64,000 bases of DNA from Adiantum capillus-veneris. Lineage: Eukaryota; Streptophyta; Polypodiopsida; Polypodiales; Pteridaceae. A program made the position numbers and the translations under genes. Each line of letters opens with the position of its first letter. The stretch's first letter is position 1. Below, piece by piece: positions 1-11,397 of this stretch. The notes under the pieces are model-generated. The model was not told the origin of the DNA, did not search any database, and was given only the letters and a program-made list of their open reading frames with translations. The stretch is taken from contig CM043963.1 in NCBI GenBank assembly GCA_014529385.2, positions 104,574,912 to 104,638,911 on the forward strand. Direction: 5' to 3'.

Positions 1-804
1 TTCATGATGGAAACTTGTAGAGTTTCCCACGTCTTTGGAGGTTTGCCATTGCTACGAATGCTAACCCACCATTGACGAGTAGATTTTTGGAAGTGCATAG
101 CTACATGACATAGCTTGGAGGACTCTATGAAGCCCTCGTCTCCAAAGGCCACATCAAACTGCTGGATGAAGGTCAATACTTTGTTGGTAGAACCAAAGGT
201 GCCATCATAGGTGAGAAAAGAGATACTCTTTCTTTCCTCTTTGAACTTCTTGAGCTTTTGGGTCCTTCGCCATGCAGGTTAAGATTTGCGATGTCCTCCC
301 CTCTTGTATTCTCTAGGAAAATAGCTGTTGCTTTTGTTGGACGAGGAGGAAGGTGAAGAAGAGGGTGACCTCTTTCTTACCCTTTTCTTCCTTTGTTCAT
401 TCTCTTCCCTTTTAGAGTGACGAGGAGAAGGATTGTGGGTTCACTTTTTTTTGTTGGGAGGAGTTGGCAATCGTCTAGACCGCCGTCTTTGTGGAGCCAC
501 ATCTTTAGAGGAACTTAGGGATTCGCTCGTTTCTCGTTCTTTGGATTCCTCCTCTCTTATGGGAGAGAGCTTCTGGGAGTCTCATCAAGAGCCTCCTAAG
601 CTCTCTCTCCTCTCGGAGAGGAAGGGAAATCCCATAAGAACGAAGTTGTTGAGTAACTTCGGCTTGCAAAGCAGGGTTGCCCATAGCTTATTGTAACCTA
701 GTAACAAGATAATTAACAAAAATGGAGGCATCATCATTAGCACCTTCATGTGCAAAATCAAAGCTGTCAATATTCATTCTACTCTCTTGGTTATTGTTAG
801 CCAT
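1..804 (-). pseudogene. Decayed Gag 5' part of a Ty3/gypsy chromovirus (same family as 54314-63125)
   Basis: Read on the minus strand, this stretch follows the start of the intact Gag-Pol at 56354 onward. It begins at the ATG in 804-802, passes an acidic N-terminus and an Arg/Ser-rich segment, and enters the Gag core where the window ends (about Gag residue 275 of the intact copy). Stops and frameshifts break the frame, so only short open pieces remain (for example 585-770 minus). The product would have been the nucleocapsid-forming structural protein of the retroelement. The rest of the element lies outside the window to the left. Family assignment is by direct comparison with the intact copy in this window. 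Confidence 0.85.
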
Positions 805-1118
805 GCTAATTAAACTTAAGTATAAATTACTTTGTGCTTTGGTACCCTCAAAAAACTTAGTTGCTACTCTTCTTTACCTTTGAAAATTAGTTCTCAAGCA
901 GCCACACCCGTGGTTAAGACATTGTTGATTGCAAAGACTAGTGGAGAGGGTCTAACATTGCTCGGTTGATTATAGTTCCTGTTGACCTTGCTAGTAGCTC
1001 AATAATGGTTAAGCCAAAAGCAAGCCTCGAGAGACTCCATTATTAAGACTATAGTTCCCAACCTTTCATGGACAACTTAAGGACATCTCTTCTTAAACAA
1101 GAAAAGAGAAATCAATAG

Positions 1119-1131
1119 CTCTGATACCAAT
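1119..1131 (-). promoter_or_regulatory. Primer binding site (initiator tRNA-Met type)
   Basis: On the minus strand the bases read TTGGTATCAGAGC immediately after the LTR end. This is the usual plant initiator-Met tRNA primer site and matches the site at 55939-55951. The 805-1118 stretch between it and the gag start is the untranslated leader. Confidence 0.85.
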
Positions 1132-2443
1132 GTAATGGAAATGGACCATGAATTTTGAGAATAGTGGAATTAAGAGAATTAGAGTGAGCATTTTTATGAG
1201 ACTACTTTGAGAACATAGAGGGTGAACTTAATTAGGGTAGCAACATAACCAATATAATTAATTAACTTGACACGAATAATACTTTGAGAGAGAGAGAATT
1301 AAAGAACTTGACAACAGTTCAAAACCGGATAGCCGGTCCCCCCTCAAACATGCTTTATACAATCTTTGTGTTCCTTGTGACCTTGGTGATGCTATGAAGA
1401 TGGAAAGTTTCATGCATCATGAGCATAACATAAAATTTATAAAAGAATTAACTATCTCCGACCTCAGTCCCAAGGCCTCAAATACCTTCAAAGATGGAGA
1501 GAGCTAGCGGGGAATGAGGGTAGGGAAGAGGAAGAAGAAACATTTATAGGATAAATAAATAGTTTCTCACTTATCATCACTCTTCTTGCTAGCATACATA
1601 ATAGCATAGTGATAAGGATGGAGAACATGTAAAGATTAAGCATTGAAGCATGGCTCTTGGTTGGATTTGCATTCTATAGCCAAGAGTGTTGGTGTAGGCT
1701 CTCAAATTCTCAATAAGCTTGGAGAAGGAGACTGAGTTCCTCCACTTTTACCAAGTGAGAATGTGTGAAAAATGAGTGTGTGAGAGGTGTATACGCCCAA
1801 GCATACCCCTTGCTTGCTTTGAGAGGCCCCTCATTTTTGCTTAAGCTTGAAGCTCATTGGACCCCTCTTCTCCTAGCCAATCACATGTACAATGCATTTC
1901 AAGCACATGGGAGTCTTTGGACAAGTGTCCTCCTTACCCCTTTGAGAGAGAGAGCTTGAAAATATGTAGATATTTGTTGAATTGAACTAGCTTGCCTTAG
2001 GTCAAAGGACTTTTAACACTAACCTTTGGAGGTCTTTAATGAAGCTAAACCTAAGGTCTTTAAGCTCCATTCGATGCACATTGCTCTTTGATAGACTATC
2101 TCCTTTTGGACCCCTATTGAGATATAACCATCTCTCCTCTTGGTCCCCTGCTGAGATAAGTTTAGAAGCAATTATTACACATTGCTCTTTGGTAGAAAAT
2201 CTTTCCTCTTGGACCCTTGCTGAGATAAGTTTAGAGAAATTATTACACATTGCTCTTTGGTAGAAAATATTTTTTTGGACCCCTATTGAGATGCAACCAT
2301 CTCTCCATTTGGTCTCCTGCTGAGATAGGTCTAGAAGCACATGCCTCTATTCTAACTCTTGTTCTCATTTATTCTCCCACATCAAATGATCAGTTTAATA
2401 TGAGAAAATCATTTGCTAAAGTTAGATTTTATATTTTATGACA
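1131..2443 (-). repeat. 5' LTR of the decayed chromovirus copy
   Basis: Minus strand starts TGTCATAAAAT at 2443 and ends TTCCATTACA at 1131, the same termini as the LTRs at 54314 and 61501. It is shorter (about 1313 versus 1625 bp) and strongly diverged, so this insertion is much older. It carries a local tandem triplication at about 2079-2330 not seen in the young copy. The base after the LTR on the right is the flank of this old insertion. Its partner LTR is outside the window. Confidence 0.85.
2079..2330. repeat. Three imperfect tandem units inside the old LTR
   Basis: Units beginning with ACATTGCTCTTTG recur near 2079, 2178 and 2248, each followed by a GGACCC..TTGAGAT block. The units are unequal in length (roughly 70-100 bp). 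Confidence 0.7.
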
Positions 2444-4470
2444 AGAGTTCATGAATCGTGATCCACATTGAAACACATCTAGGAATTCTGATGATACCAT
2501 CTAATAAAGCATGCTTTGGGGATGCTATGGTTCACTTTTTTTTTAAAAATTTGGATCATTGTTTGGAAATCTATACCACTTTTTGGAAATTTTCTCAAAC
2601 TTAGAGAAGTTTGGCATCTTGGCAAGGGGTTTGAAGCTCATATGACTTGAAACTCTAAGGTTAGGTCATTCTTGGCATTTGGGACCTGATGGCATGACTT
2701 TGGGCCAAAATGTTCATAGGGGTGAAACTTTCAAGTTCATAGCCCATTGACAAGCTTTTGGGGTGAAACTTGGGTTACCTATTCCTATAGCATATCCTAA
2801 CACACTAGTGAAGTTATTTTTAGATTTGGACTAATTTTTCTTAACTCTCCCCAATTTCCCAAGTTATGGCCCAATTTGGTTTTGGTTGGCAACTTTGATC
2901 TTTGATGGTGATTAATCATTTTCGGATTTTCCTTTCTAATGATTTGGAGTTGAGGAAGGGTTTAGACCCTAACCGTCTGTTAATTTTCATCTCCATTGGT
3001 GTCTGTTTGAACCCTCTAGTCTCCTTGGCAAGTTTGGACCACTTTCTAGGCATTTTTTGGCATTTCTTGAGTTGTCACTAGTTCACAAGTACTCTTGACT
3101 TTGCATTTTGATCAAAAACAAAATTCAACTCTCTAAATTCTGATATTGCCAAACTTCGACAAATGAAGTAATTTTCATGACCAAAGACTAAATTCTTGGC
3201 ACATTGCACAATTTCTGGCCTATACACACACTTTGCAACCAATTTTTTGACAAAATCTGCATCTAGGGTCATGGATCGTGATCCATGTTCAGACCCCAAA
3301 TTGGACTTAACTTCAAGGGTACTTTCTTGGCATGTTTCCCAAGCTACTGATGCACTTTTTTCTAGGTTTGGATCAATTATTTTCATTAGTGGGTCAAAAT
3401 GACCATTTGGTAATTGAAATCCCAATGTTTTACTCGGTTTTTGGTGGTTCTCATGTCCATTTGACACCAAATTTGTAGGGAACCCTCCCCAAGGCATGTA
3501 TAAACTAGCTAGACAAAAAATTCCATGTTTGGGCAAGTTGGGGGTCATGGATTGCGATCCATGTCCGGTAACATTTGACAACTTTGAGCACAATACTGGC
3601 TATGCGCTTTCAAGGGGGCTTCCTTTTGTACAACTTTTGCGTTTCTCTCTCTCTCTCTCTCTCTCTAAAAGTGTTTGACTGCAAACGAGGCTTGATTTGT
3701 CCATTTTGCCTATATGTGTCTGGCTTGTCCCAAGTGAATTGTGCATATTTACCTTACTTGCCCACATTTTTTGTGTCATACCACATGGGCTCAGCCAGCT
3801 CGTCAATTGGATTTTGCAATTCTGGTCCGTTGTAAGTTGGCCGCAAATTTTGACATGTACCAAATCCTTCCATATTTGGCATGCTTGAAGCTCTTGCTTT
3901 GTAGGTTTGGCATTTGCATTCAAAAGTTGAATCCAAAATTTTTGGATCTGTTTATTTATTTATGATCATTATTAGGTTAAAAGGAAGGAAATCCATAAAA
4001 ATTAGTTGGCCAATTTTTTTAAAAAAATTTATTCCTCACACTCATATGTACATACTCTCAACCTCGACATCTTGCCCGTCCAAATTTGTCGATATGACTC
4101 AGTACTATACTTGATAAGAGCAAAATTCTGCTAGAAGTTGATAAAAAAGAAAAATTTAAGCATCAAAACACACTTTATACATTGTACACATAATCTCTCA
4201 TCCTTTTGTAGCTTAAGATCTTGAAATATGCTACTTAGGCTATGGTTACTCCCCCCTTTCTATTCTGAGTTTCTCCGGATGAAGGTTCGTGCAATGCGCA
4301 TGGACACGTAAACAATGTGTCTATGCAAGGCCGTGAAATGTGGTCCTATCATGCTTATGGAAGAGATGCATTGGGTAACACAATGCTGTGCAAGATGTGG
4401 GTACTAAACCGATTGTTCAATGGTTTTTGCTAACGATGCTTTATTAATCCTGCGTTTCCCAAACAAAAGT
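2444..4470. other. Intergenic sequence without recognisable gene; spaced GATC dyads
   Basis: No coding homology was recognised. Three related dyads occur: 2450-2467, 3270-3287 and 3546-3563. The middle one is a perfect CATGGATC-GT-GATCCATG. Their spacings (820 and 276) are close to multiples of about 274, which hints at a decayed tandem repeat. The open frame at 3078-3593 (minus) spans two of these dyads and looks like a by-product. A (CT)12 tract sits at 3643-3666. Confidence 0.5.
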
Positions 4471-5069
4471 AGTTGGAGACAAATTGCTCGCTCTTGATGG
4501 TTGGTTTGGTGAGTACGATGGGTTGGTTGTTGATTTGGCTTGGTCTAGCTTTAGGTACTTACATTAAGATCGGTTTTGGAGACTTTGAAGATATTTGGCC
4601 ATTTGATTGTTTTGGCCTCCATGCCCTATTGGTGCTTTGGCGGTTGTTGGATTTTGCGCTTGGAATTTGGGAAGCCATTTGTACTTTGGTGAGCTTCATG
4701 GAGCTGAGTTATGGATTGGATTTCCTCCACCATTTTGGCTTATGTCAAGGAGTTCTGGTTACTTGGAAGCTTCATTGAGTCGAGGTGGAAAAGAAGTGGA
4801 AAGCATGGCCTTAGCTATCCATATTTGTTGCGGTTTGGTTGCCATGATTGACTTCTTCACCCAAACTTGCTTAGCCTTCCACGCAAGGATGCTTGTAGAT
4901 TGATGTTGCGAGATAGCTGACTTTGGCTCCTCTGGCTCCACTTCTTCAGACTCCTGCTGTACATTCCAAATGTGATCTGTTTGTGCCAAGGGGTAACATA
5001 AGCTATGCCCTTGAGATTGTACTTTAGAGTTTCATCCTACCAATCTCGTACTGCTTTGTAAGTGTGTAT
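4471..5069. other. Unassigned stretch with short open frames
   Basis: Open frames at 4607-4903 (+) and 4759-4989 (-) overlap antisense. The minus frame has two Q-x-W-[VI]-x-K repeats (QVWVKK, QIWIAK), a pattern I associate with linkers of plant copia Gag proteins, so a degraded copia gag piece is possible. Nothing firmer can be said. Confidence 0.25.
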
Positions 5070-5318
5070 TCATGAAACTCCTAAGATGATTTCTTCATTG
5101 AGGTCTGTATCCTCTATGATGTGAAATTGATGTGGACAGTTATTACCATCAACATTGATTAAGACATTGGCTTGTCCCAAACTAATCATTGTTCCTCTGT
5201 TAGCTACCTTTAGTTCTATTGTGGTAGGTTCTATCATGGATTTTGATAGTTTGAGATATGTAGAATACCGCATAGCATTAACACGTGGCCCAATATCTAC
5301 AGTTCTCTTTCTGTTGTT
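5070..5318 (-). pseudogene. Retroelement aspartic protease fragment
   Basis: The minus-strand translation reads VDIGPRVNAMRYSTYLKL and ends near EEIILGVS. This follows the pattern of plant Ty3/gypsy proteases (D-L-G-A-S-V-N-x-M-P-Y-S-x-Y, then I-I-L-G-R near the end). The catalytic triad D-[ST]-G is changed to D-I-G and the flap region is truncated. The piece lies 3' of the integrase remnant on the same strand, which is the wrong order for a single Ty3/gypsy element (protease should precede RT). It is therefore either a second element or a rearranged one. Confidence 0.6.
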
Positions 5319-5761
5319 CCATTGATAAGTTGGACATTGATGCTACATCCATACCTCCAAGTCAACTTTTCTCTATTTGGACTACTGCAATAGAAGGAGA
5401 AGATGCTTCCACTTGTCATAGGGGAGTTGGATTTTTTCATTTCTTTGTGCTTTAAAATCCGCAAGCGAGCTTCCTCCTTTGCATGTTCTTGAATTTCTTG
5501 GGCTTTTTGCTTCCTTTCCTTTGCTTCGTGAATCTTTTCCAACATTTTTGTGGTGAGGGGTTGATGATACTTCTTCAATCTACATCCATTGATCCAATTA
5601 GGCATCACCTCTCCCTCTAATGTTTTAAGTTGTACGACACCACTTGGTGATATATCATTGATAAAGAATGGGCCATTACCTCGCCTTTTCAATTTCCTAG
5701 AGTGTCGCTTTAGGGTGTAAACTAATACATAGTTGCCCTTCCAAAACTCCTTGCTTATCAC
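5297..5761 (-). pseudogene. Ty3/gypsy integrase C-terminal region fragment
   Basis: An open frame of 154 codons. Its first 70 residues fit the small SH3-like C-terminal part of Ty3/gypsy integrase: GNYVLVYTLKRHSRKLKRRG, then GPFFINDISPSGVVQL, then a LKKYHQPL end. That domain binds viral DNA during strand transfer. The tail is Glu/Lys-rich and of unknown role. It belongs with the other minus-strand pol pieces up to 8235. Confidence 0.65.
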
Positions 5762-6243
5762 GTGTTGGTCATGAAATTATTTCATTTATCATTTTGTGCA
5801 TAAATGGATGCAACAGCCTTGAGTCTCAACTCATCTAATTGGATTAGCTATTCCGGTCTACAGTCCATCTTATCTTTTGTGTAATGCGTAGTGTAATCAA
5901 GAATTCCATGGGCAATATGTCATGCATCCAAACACCAAATTAAAGGTGTTGTGTTTTGTGGTGTTTTGTATGCTATCCGATATGCCCATAAAGTTGAGTG
6001 TAGTTTTTGTTCCTAATCTGCTCTTGATTCATTGACAATTTTTGTGAGCATCGTGCATATAACTTTTTGTGTGCTCTCGGCTTGCCCATTTGCTTGAGGG
6101 TGGTATGGTGCTGAATTTGAATGAATCACCATAAATTCTTGCAATAGGAAGTCAACCATATCATTGAGAAAATGAGTTCCTTGATCACTCACTATTTCAA
6201 TCAGAAGTCCATATCTAGTGAAAATGTTCTCATATAAGAACAA
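5762..6243 (-). pseudogene. Ty3/gypsy integrase core fragment
   Basis: The frame at 6013-6243 holds the second catalytic Asp (EIVSDQGTHF) and the Glu in YHPQANGQAEST, with spacing close to the D-D-35-E rule. The first Asp block is not in an open frame. YHPQ-NG-AE is typical of plant Ty3/gypsy elements lacking a chromodomain. No C-terminal chromodomain is seen downstream. Confidence 0.75.
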
Positions 6244-7306
6244 TGCTGTCCGAATCTGTCATTGTTCTTTGGTGTTGCCTTGGATTCTACCCATTTGGTT
6301 AATTAATATGTGGCACTATGATGTATTGGCATGCGTTAAATATGCCGGTGGCGAGATATGTCCAACAAAGTCTATCCCCCATTGGCAAAAGCCCTTGCCC
6401 CCATCATTGGTCTTAGCGGCATCTTATCATTGTGCATCGGTACTTTGGTTTTTTGGCAATCATGACATTGTTTTGACATAATGTTCTACATCCATATACA
6501 GAGTAGGCCACCCGATTCCTACAAGGAGTATTGCTTTTGTAGTTTTGTCAGCCGAAAAGTGACCTCCTGTCGGTTCTGCATGCACTTGCTCAAGAATCAG
6601 TAATTACTCGTTCTCCATGGCATAGATTCTCAAGTTGTCGTCTATCCCTCTTTGATAAAGGTTATTTTCAATGATGACATAGCTTTCCGTCTCTCTCTGG
6701 ATTGAGCATAGTCTAGATCTACTCATGTTTGTTGACAAGACTCCCTCTTTGATATAATCTACAATGTATTTTTCTCACTTGGGTGCTTTTGTTATCTTGA
6801 ATAGTGTAGCATGTTCAATTGGCTTCTACATGGCACAAGTTTCACCTGAACTAACATAGTCATAGACACTTTCCTTCATATTAGGCTAATAGACTCCAAG
6901 TCTCAACAATCTCTGGTATGTATGCGCTTATACATTGCAAAACCCTGTTGTTTGTACGTGAGCTTGTCTCAAGTACAATTCTTTCTGGGATGACTCTACA
7001 AATAGCTTAAGTATTTTTTCCTTTCCTTGCTTATATAAGTGTCCTACTATAAGCACAAGAGAGAGTGATTGCTCAATTATTGATGGTTGCCTTTCAATTT
7101 GCAGAAGCAATGGTGAGTAAAGGTATCACATGTTCACTCCACCTTGGTACCATTTATATGTTGAAAAGGTACAATTCTGGCAAGTCATCATCAACTCTGA
7201 TAGGTGCTTCCCTATGTATCGATTGTGATAAATGGTCCACCCTTTGATGAGTGGTCCCCTTCTTGATCACTACAATGAAATTAAAATCCAATAATATTAT
7301 GAATCA
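6244..7306 (-). pseudogene. Decayed Ty3/gypsy pol between RNase H and integrase
   Basis: No open frame longer than about 60 codons fits a known domain. By position on the minus strand this is the tether and the zinc-binding N-terminal integrase, heavily mutated. I see no separate feature. Confidence 0.45.
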
Positions 7307-7648
7307 TTAACCTATACAGCCAATATTGCACGGTTTGCTCATTAAGTACAATAGTGCTTGGTGATCCACAAAAAATACAAATTTGTTTACAAGAAGGTAA
7401 TGTCTAAAATTTTTGACTGCATAGATCATTCTCAAGTGCTCTTCTCTGGTTGTGTAGTTTTCCTCTGCAGTATTCACCTGTCTACTAGAGTAACAGATTG
7501 AAAAATCCATATCATTCTCTCCAAGTTGTGCTAAGATGCATCTAGTAGTGCAAGTCAAAATATCTATATGAATGTGGAAGATCTTGTTCCAATCAAGAGC
7601 TTTCAAAATTGGAGAAAAAATTAGTCTTTGCTTCAATTGTTGAAACAC
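7307..7648 (-). pseudogene. Ty3/gypsy RNase H fragment
   Basis: A 113-codon frame. The order DWNKIFHIHID, CILAQLGEND, CYSSRQVNTAEENYTTREEH and YLLVNKFVFFVDHQALLYL matches the RNase H domain that follows RT in Ty3/gypsy Pol and removes the RNA template. The catalytic Glu block and the terminal D-H are recognisable. The first Asp sits in a changed context. The frame is open but isolated by stops on both sides. Confidence 0.8.
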
Positions 7649-8235
7649 TTTCTCACATTCTTCACTCTACTTGCACTTTGTGATGAGAACATAGAGAGGT
7701 TTTGCAACAACCGCATACATGTAAATAAACCTTTGATAATAGCTGCAATGTCCCATAAAGACTTGTATCTCTATAACTTTGCTTGGTCTCAAAAGAGCAA
7801 CAATCACCTGTATTTTCTCAAGATCTATAAAAATGCCATTTTTGGACACAATGTGTCCCAAAATCTTACCTTGTCTTACCATGAAGACACATATTTCATG
7901 GTTTAGGAAAATACAATAAGTTTTTCACCTTTCAAAGATCTTCTTCAAGTGTTCAACATGCTCATCTCTTTGTAGAGAATTCATACACAAGACATTCATA
8001 TAAATCTCTAAAAATTGTCTTAGATACTCCTTGAATGCGTGACTCATGAGCCTCTAGAATGTGGTACGTGTATTGGTTAGGCCAAATGGCATCAATTGAT
8101 AAGCAAATATTTCCCATTTTATGGCAAAGGCCGTTCTGTATTGATTCTTTGGCTTTATAGCGAGATGATTGTATCCCAAAAAGCCATCAAGAAAGATGTA
8201 AGCTTCCTTGCTCACGAGTCTTTCAATCACATGTG
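7649..8235 (-). pseudogene. Ty3/gypsy reverse transcriptase fragment, active site lost
   Basis: Two frames cover RT. 8054-8235 reads FLDGFLGYNHLAIKPKNQYR and LMPFGLTNTRTTF (fingers and palm). 7667-7882 reads QGKILGHIVSKNGIF and the YYQRFI thumb block. The usual Y-x-D-D catalytic motif lies at 7991-8002 and reads Y-M-N-V, so both catalytic Asp codons are gone. The fragment ends abruptly near 8235, just before a 30-bp palindrome and the start of copia sequence in the opposite orientation. Confidence 0.8.
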
Positions 8236-8240
8236 CTTGT

Positions 8241-8270
8241 GCATTTGACACATGTGCATGTGTCAAATGC
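8241..8270. repeat. Perfect 30-bp palindrome at a transposon junction
   Basis: Arms GCATTTGACACATG and CATGTGTCAAATGC pair completely around a 2-base centre (TG). It sits exactly between minus-strand gypsy RT and plus-strand copia integrase sequence. Confidence 0.9.
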
Positions 8271-8491
8271 ACTAAGAAGTAAGCTTGATCCAAAGTTAGA
8301 AAAATGTGTGTTTATTGGATATTCCTTTGAGAAGAAAGGGTATCAATGTTACAATCCATCACATGTAAACTTTGGGTTAACAAAGATGTTATTTTTTATG
8401 AAATGGAAAGTTGGTATATTGATGTGAAGGATGATTTAGGGGGTGATGTAAGAAATGATGTGGTAGCAAAAAATATAGGGGTGCATCACAA
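8271..8491 (+). pseudogene. Ty1/copia integrase C-terminal fragment
   Basis: Translation reads RSKLDPKLEKCVFIGYSFEK then KGYQCYNPS. This is the strongly conserved end of copia integrase, usually R-S-K-L-D-P-K-x-E-K-C-V-F-I-G-Y. The frame then runs into stops. It appears to continue at 11920 after the inserted LTR-bounded block: the sequence on both sides of the insertion belongs to the copia integrase-RT linker. Confidence 0.8.
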
Positions 8492-8760
8492 TGTTTGGGT
8501 GTGGACATTATAGCACCTCACATTCATGGGAAACCTCCTAGTTTGAGAGTCATGTGTAACACGTGTGTGTGCCATTGGTAAAGGCAAAAACTGCGTGTGA
8601 ACAAGAATCTTGTGTGTGTGTGTGTGAAGAATGTGTAAAAGGCAAGGTCCATGCGACAAGCTTATATTAAGCTACCTTTGGTATTCACAACTAAATAATG
8701 CAATCACTATGTTCATTTCCAACATGAATGGTTCATTGTGATATCCACCATAAGCTTTCA
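8492..8760 (+). repeat. 5' LTR of the CACAA insertion
   Basis: Starts TGTTTGGGTG and ends AAGCTTTCA. A TATA-like TTATATTAAG lies near 8666. It is shorter than the full 3' copy if that copy begins at 11398. Confidence 0.7.
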
Positions 8761-8774
8761 ATTGATATCAAATC

Positions 8775-10770
8775 CATCATGTTGGCATTAGGTCAAGATC
8801 TAGTATTATTTCAGATTGACTTTTCTAAAGATTTTGACTCGGTGTTGTGGGATTTTGTGAGATGCATTTTGGTTAAAATGGGCTTTGGGGAGAAAATTTC
8901 AGCATATAAATTTCTATTGGGCTAGGGAGAATGATCTCATCTCACCTTCTCATTAATAGCAGGCTCTCTAAGAATATTCCAGTTAACAGATCCACAAGGT
9001 AGGAATTCCCTCGGAGCCCGTTGCTCTTCGCTATGGTTACTCATCCACTATTCATGTATCTAGACTCCCTTGTAGTAGACAACAAGCTGAAGGGTTTGCA
9101 TCTTGGCACTAAACACCTCATTGGTTGTTGATGACACCTTCCTTTTTGAAGGCAACTAATGTAAATATCACAAGATGCCTTTCCTTCTTATCTACCTTTG
9201 CACTTGCAACATGTCTTCATATTAACTCGGCTACGTCCACGTTGATAGATGTATCAGCTTGAGACTTTGATGGCCTGGTTTGGAATGAGAAGAGGCTGCC
9301 TAAAGGTCATGTGTTTAAACACTTGGGCTATCCAGTTGGGGTGAATGTAGCTATGCATAGTTTAACCACTTGGATAATGGAACAAGTTTTGACAAAGGTG
9401 GACAAATGGAACTGTGATGAGTGGCCGTTGCATGTCCGGATTTGTATTGCTCAATCGGTGTTGTTTCCTTACTTGTTGTACTATTTTCCCTTATTGTAGT
9501 GGACACATAAATCCCTCAAGTTGGCCGTAGCTAAATTTATCTAAGGAACACCAAATGCCGCTTCTTCTCCTATTGCTTGCGACAACATATGTAAGACCTA
9601 TGGTCAAGGGGGATTGGGTTTATTGGACCTTAAAATTCATGCTAATGCAAGGAGATGCACTCTGTTCAAACATGATTTTCTTAAAGATACTGATTGGGCA
9701 TTATGTTTTTGGTTATTGATCGACTCCTCTATTGCTTACTTCCATGGGGCATGGAATCTGCCAGCATGGTATACGGTCACTACTCCTTTTAAAATAGGTT
9801 ATTCGATCTCTCAGATGTTGGTCTCCTCTTAAAAAGGTGTAGCGGGCAGTTGATATGGAACGGTATGGCTACATACACTGGGCACTCTCTAGGGGTAGAA
9901 AATGTCTGTTGGAGTCGTATTTTCCAAAAACCCCCATGCAATGCTTATTGGCAAAAAGGCCCTCTCAATGCATAGAAAGGGTATCACAAAAATCAGCCAG
10001 GATTTGGACTCTCACCTCTCCTTCAATCCCTTTTTGATAGCAAGGCATCAGTTTCGGTTGGGATTTGGTTTTAGAAATGCTTGGTATGCTCTTTGTGCAT
10101 GTGTCAACAACCTACACATACCACCAACTACCAGTCAGCTAGACAGGTACAGAGAATGGACTTTCCCACACACAACGGCCAATTGGTGGAACTCTCAAAC
10201 ATCTCAATTTTACATGCTCTTGCTTCATGACCATGATCCTTCTGCTAGATGTAACAAACATTGGTCTACTCACTATACATATGTTTGGTGGAATAATATC
10301 TTTTCTCAGTTGTGGGTATCTTTTGTTCAAGTTTAAAGTACATCCGTGGAAAGCCCTAAATGGTTCGTTGCCTACCTCTTATATGCTCCACCAAAAAGGG
10401 TACTGGTAAATGCTTTTGCTGTGGTAAATTTGAGACTACGAGGAACTTGTTTTGGGGACTTGGGTTACATATTGATGGAATGCCTCAAGGAGTATTAATA
10501 AGTGCACTAAATTCACAGTGACCTTTGGATTATTCTCTACTATAGATGAGGGCATGCTATTTTGTATGTCTTCATTTAGGGGTTGGTTTATATGGTTTTT
10601 GTGGTATGTCACAAATGTGGGGATCTTTGATAGACAACGCATGTTCAAAACAACCATTCCCACATTAGTTCTCAAAGCTAAAATGCACGAAGATGTATCC
10701 ACTATAACTGATAAGGCACTGCAGGATAAGTGCTATCTTATCCTCAGTAAGATGTAGCAGAGTTGTAACA
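8775..10770 (+). pseudogene. 5'-truncated LINE (non-LTR retrotransposon) reverse transcriptase
   Basis: The decayed frame starts inside the RT domain: QDLVLFQIDFSKDFDSV is RT motif A. At 9127-9135 the V-D-D-T-F-L-F block keeps the two catalytic Asp residues of motif C. Further on come FKHLGYPVGVNV (9311 on), the GGLGLLDLKIHA connection block (9608 on) and a C-terminal zinc-binding segment CFCCGKFETTRNLFW at about 10410-10455, typical of plant L1-like elements. Stops and frameshifts occur throughout. The endonuclease and ORF1 are missing. The 3' end runs to the (GA)n tract at 10803. It has little similarity to the LINE at 35.6-40.2 kb. Confidence 0.8.
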
Positions 10771-10796
10771 TTTGTAAATATGACATACGTTTTTTC

Positions 10797-10801
10797 AGGG
10801 G

Positions 10802-10894
<93 letters not shown>

Positions 10895-10901
10895 GGGGGG
10901 G
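10797..10901. repeat. (GA)n followed by poly-G
   Basis: About 82 bp of uninterrupted GA followed by a run of 18 G. It sits at the 3' end of the LINE fragment. Confidence 0.98.
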
Positions 10902-11397
10902 AAGTGCATGATTTAACCTTAAGCATCATATCTGCTAGCTCAAAGCCTTGTTTACACACAAATACAAAGGCATCCAAGCATTTGTTTGTCTTTGTACTCC
11001 ACACTTTACTATGAGCACCAAAATCTACCTATATGTGTCCAACTTATGCACCTTTTGGACCTCACACATGATATGTATGTCTACATGTATGCATTTGTAT
11101 TTATGCCCTTTGTGAAAGGATTAGATGATGCTATCAATATGGCACTAAGACCTTCCTTAAAGGAAACTTTTCATAAGCACGTGCCTCCCAAGGCATTCGT
11201 CATATGTGACACTTCACATGTGTACACCAAATCATGCAGATATGACCAATATTACCAACAAGTAGTAAAAAAAATTCAACAAGACTACAAAATCAACAAC
11301 AACAACAACAACAACATCAAACAACATGGTGACTAAAACATAATTTTCACTACCTATGCGAGAGGAGAATCTTCAGCCCAACAAATTTTGGGGGGAG
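10902..11397 (+). other. Interior of the CACAA element, unrecognised frame
   Basis: A frame at 10986-11336 (+) encodes 116 residues with an Asn-rich end and no family resemblance that I can name. A purine tract TTTTGGGGGGAG at 11386-11397 precedes TGTGCTATTC and could be the polypurine tract of a longer 3' LTR. Confidence 0.35.

Noticed and set aside
3078-3593. 171-codon minus-strand ORF as a gene
   Set aside because: No homology, and it contains two translations of the same GATC dyad (GHGSQSM and EHGSRSM), so it looks like decayed repeat.
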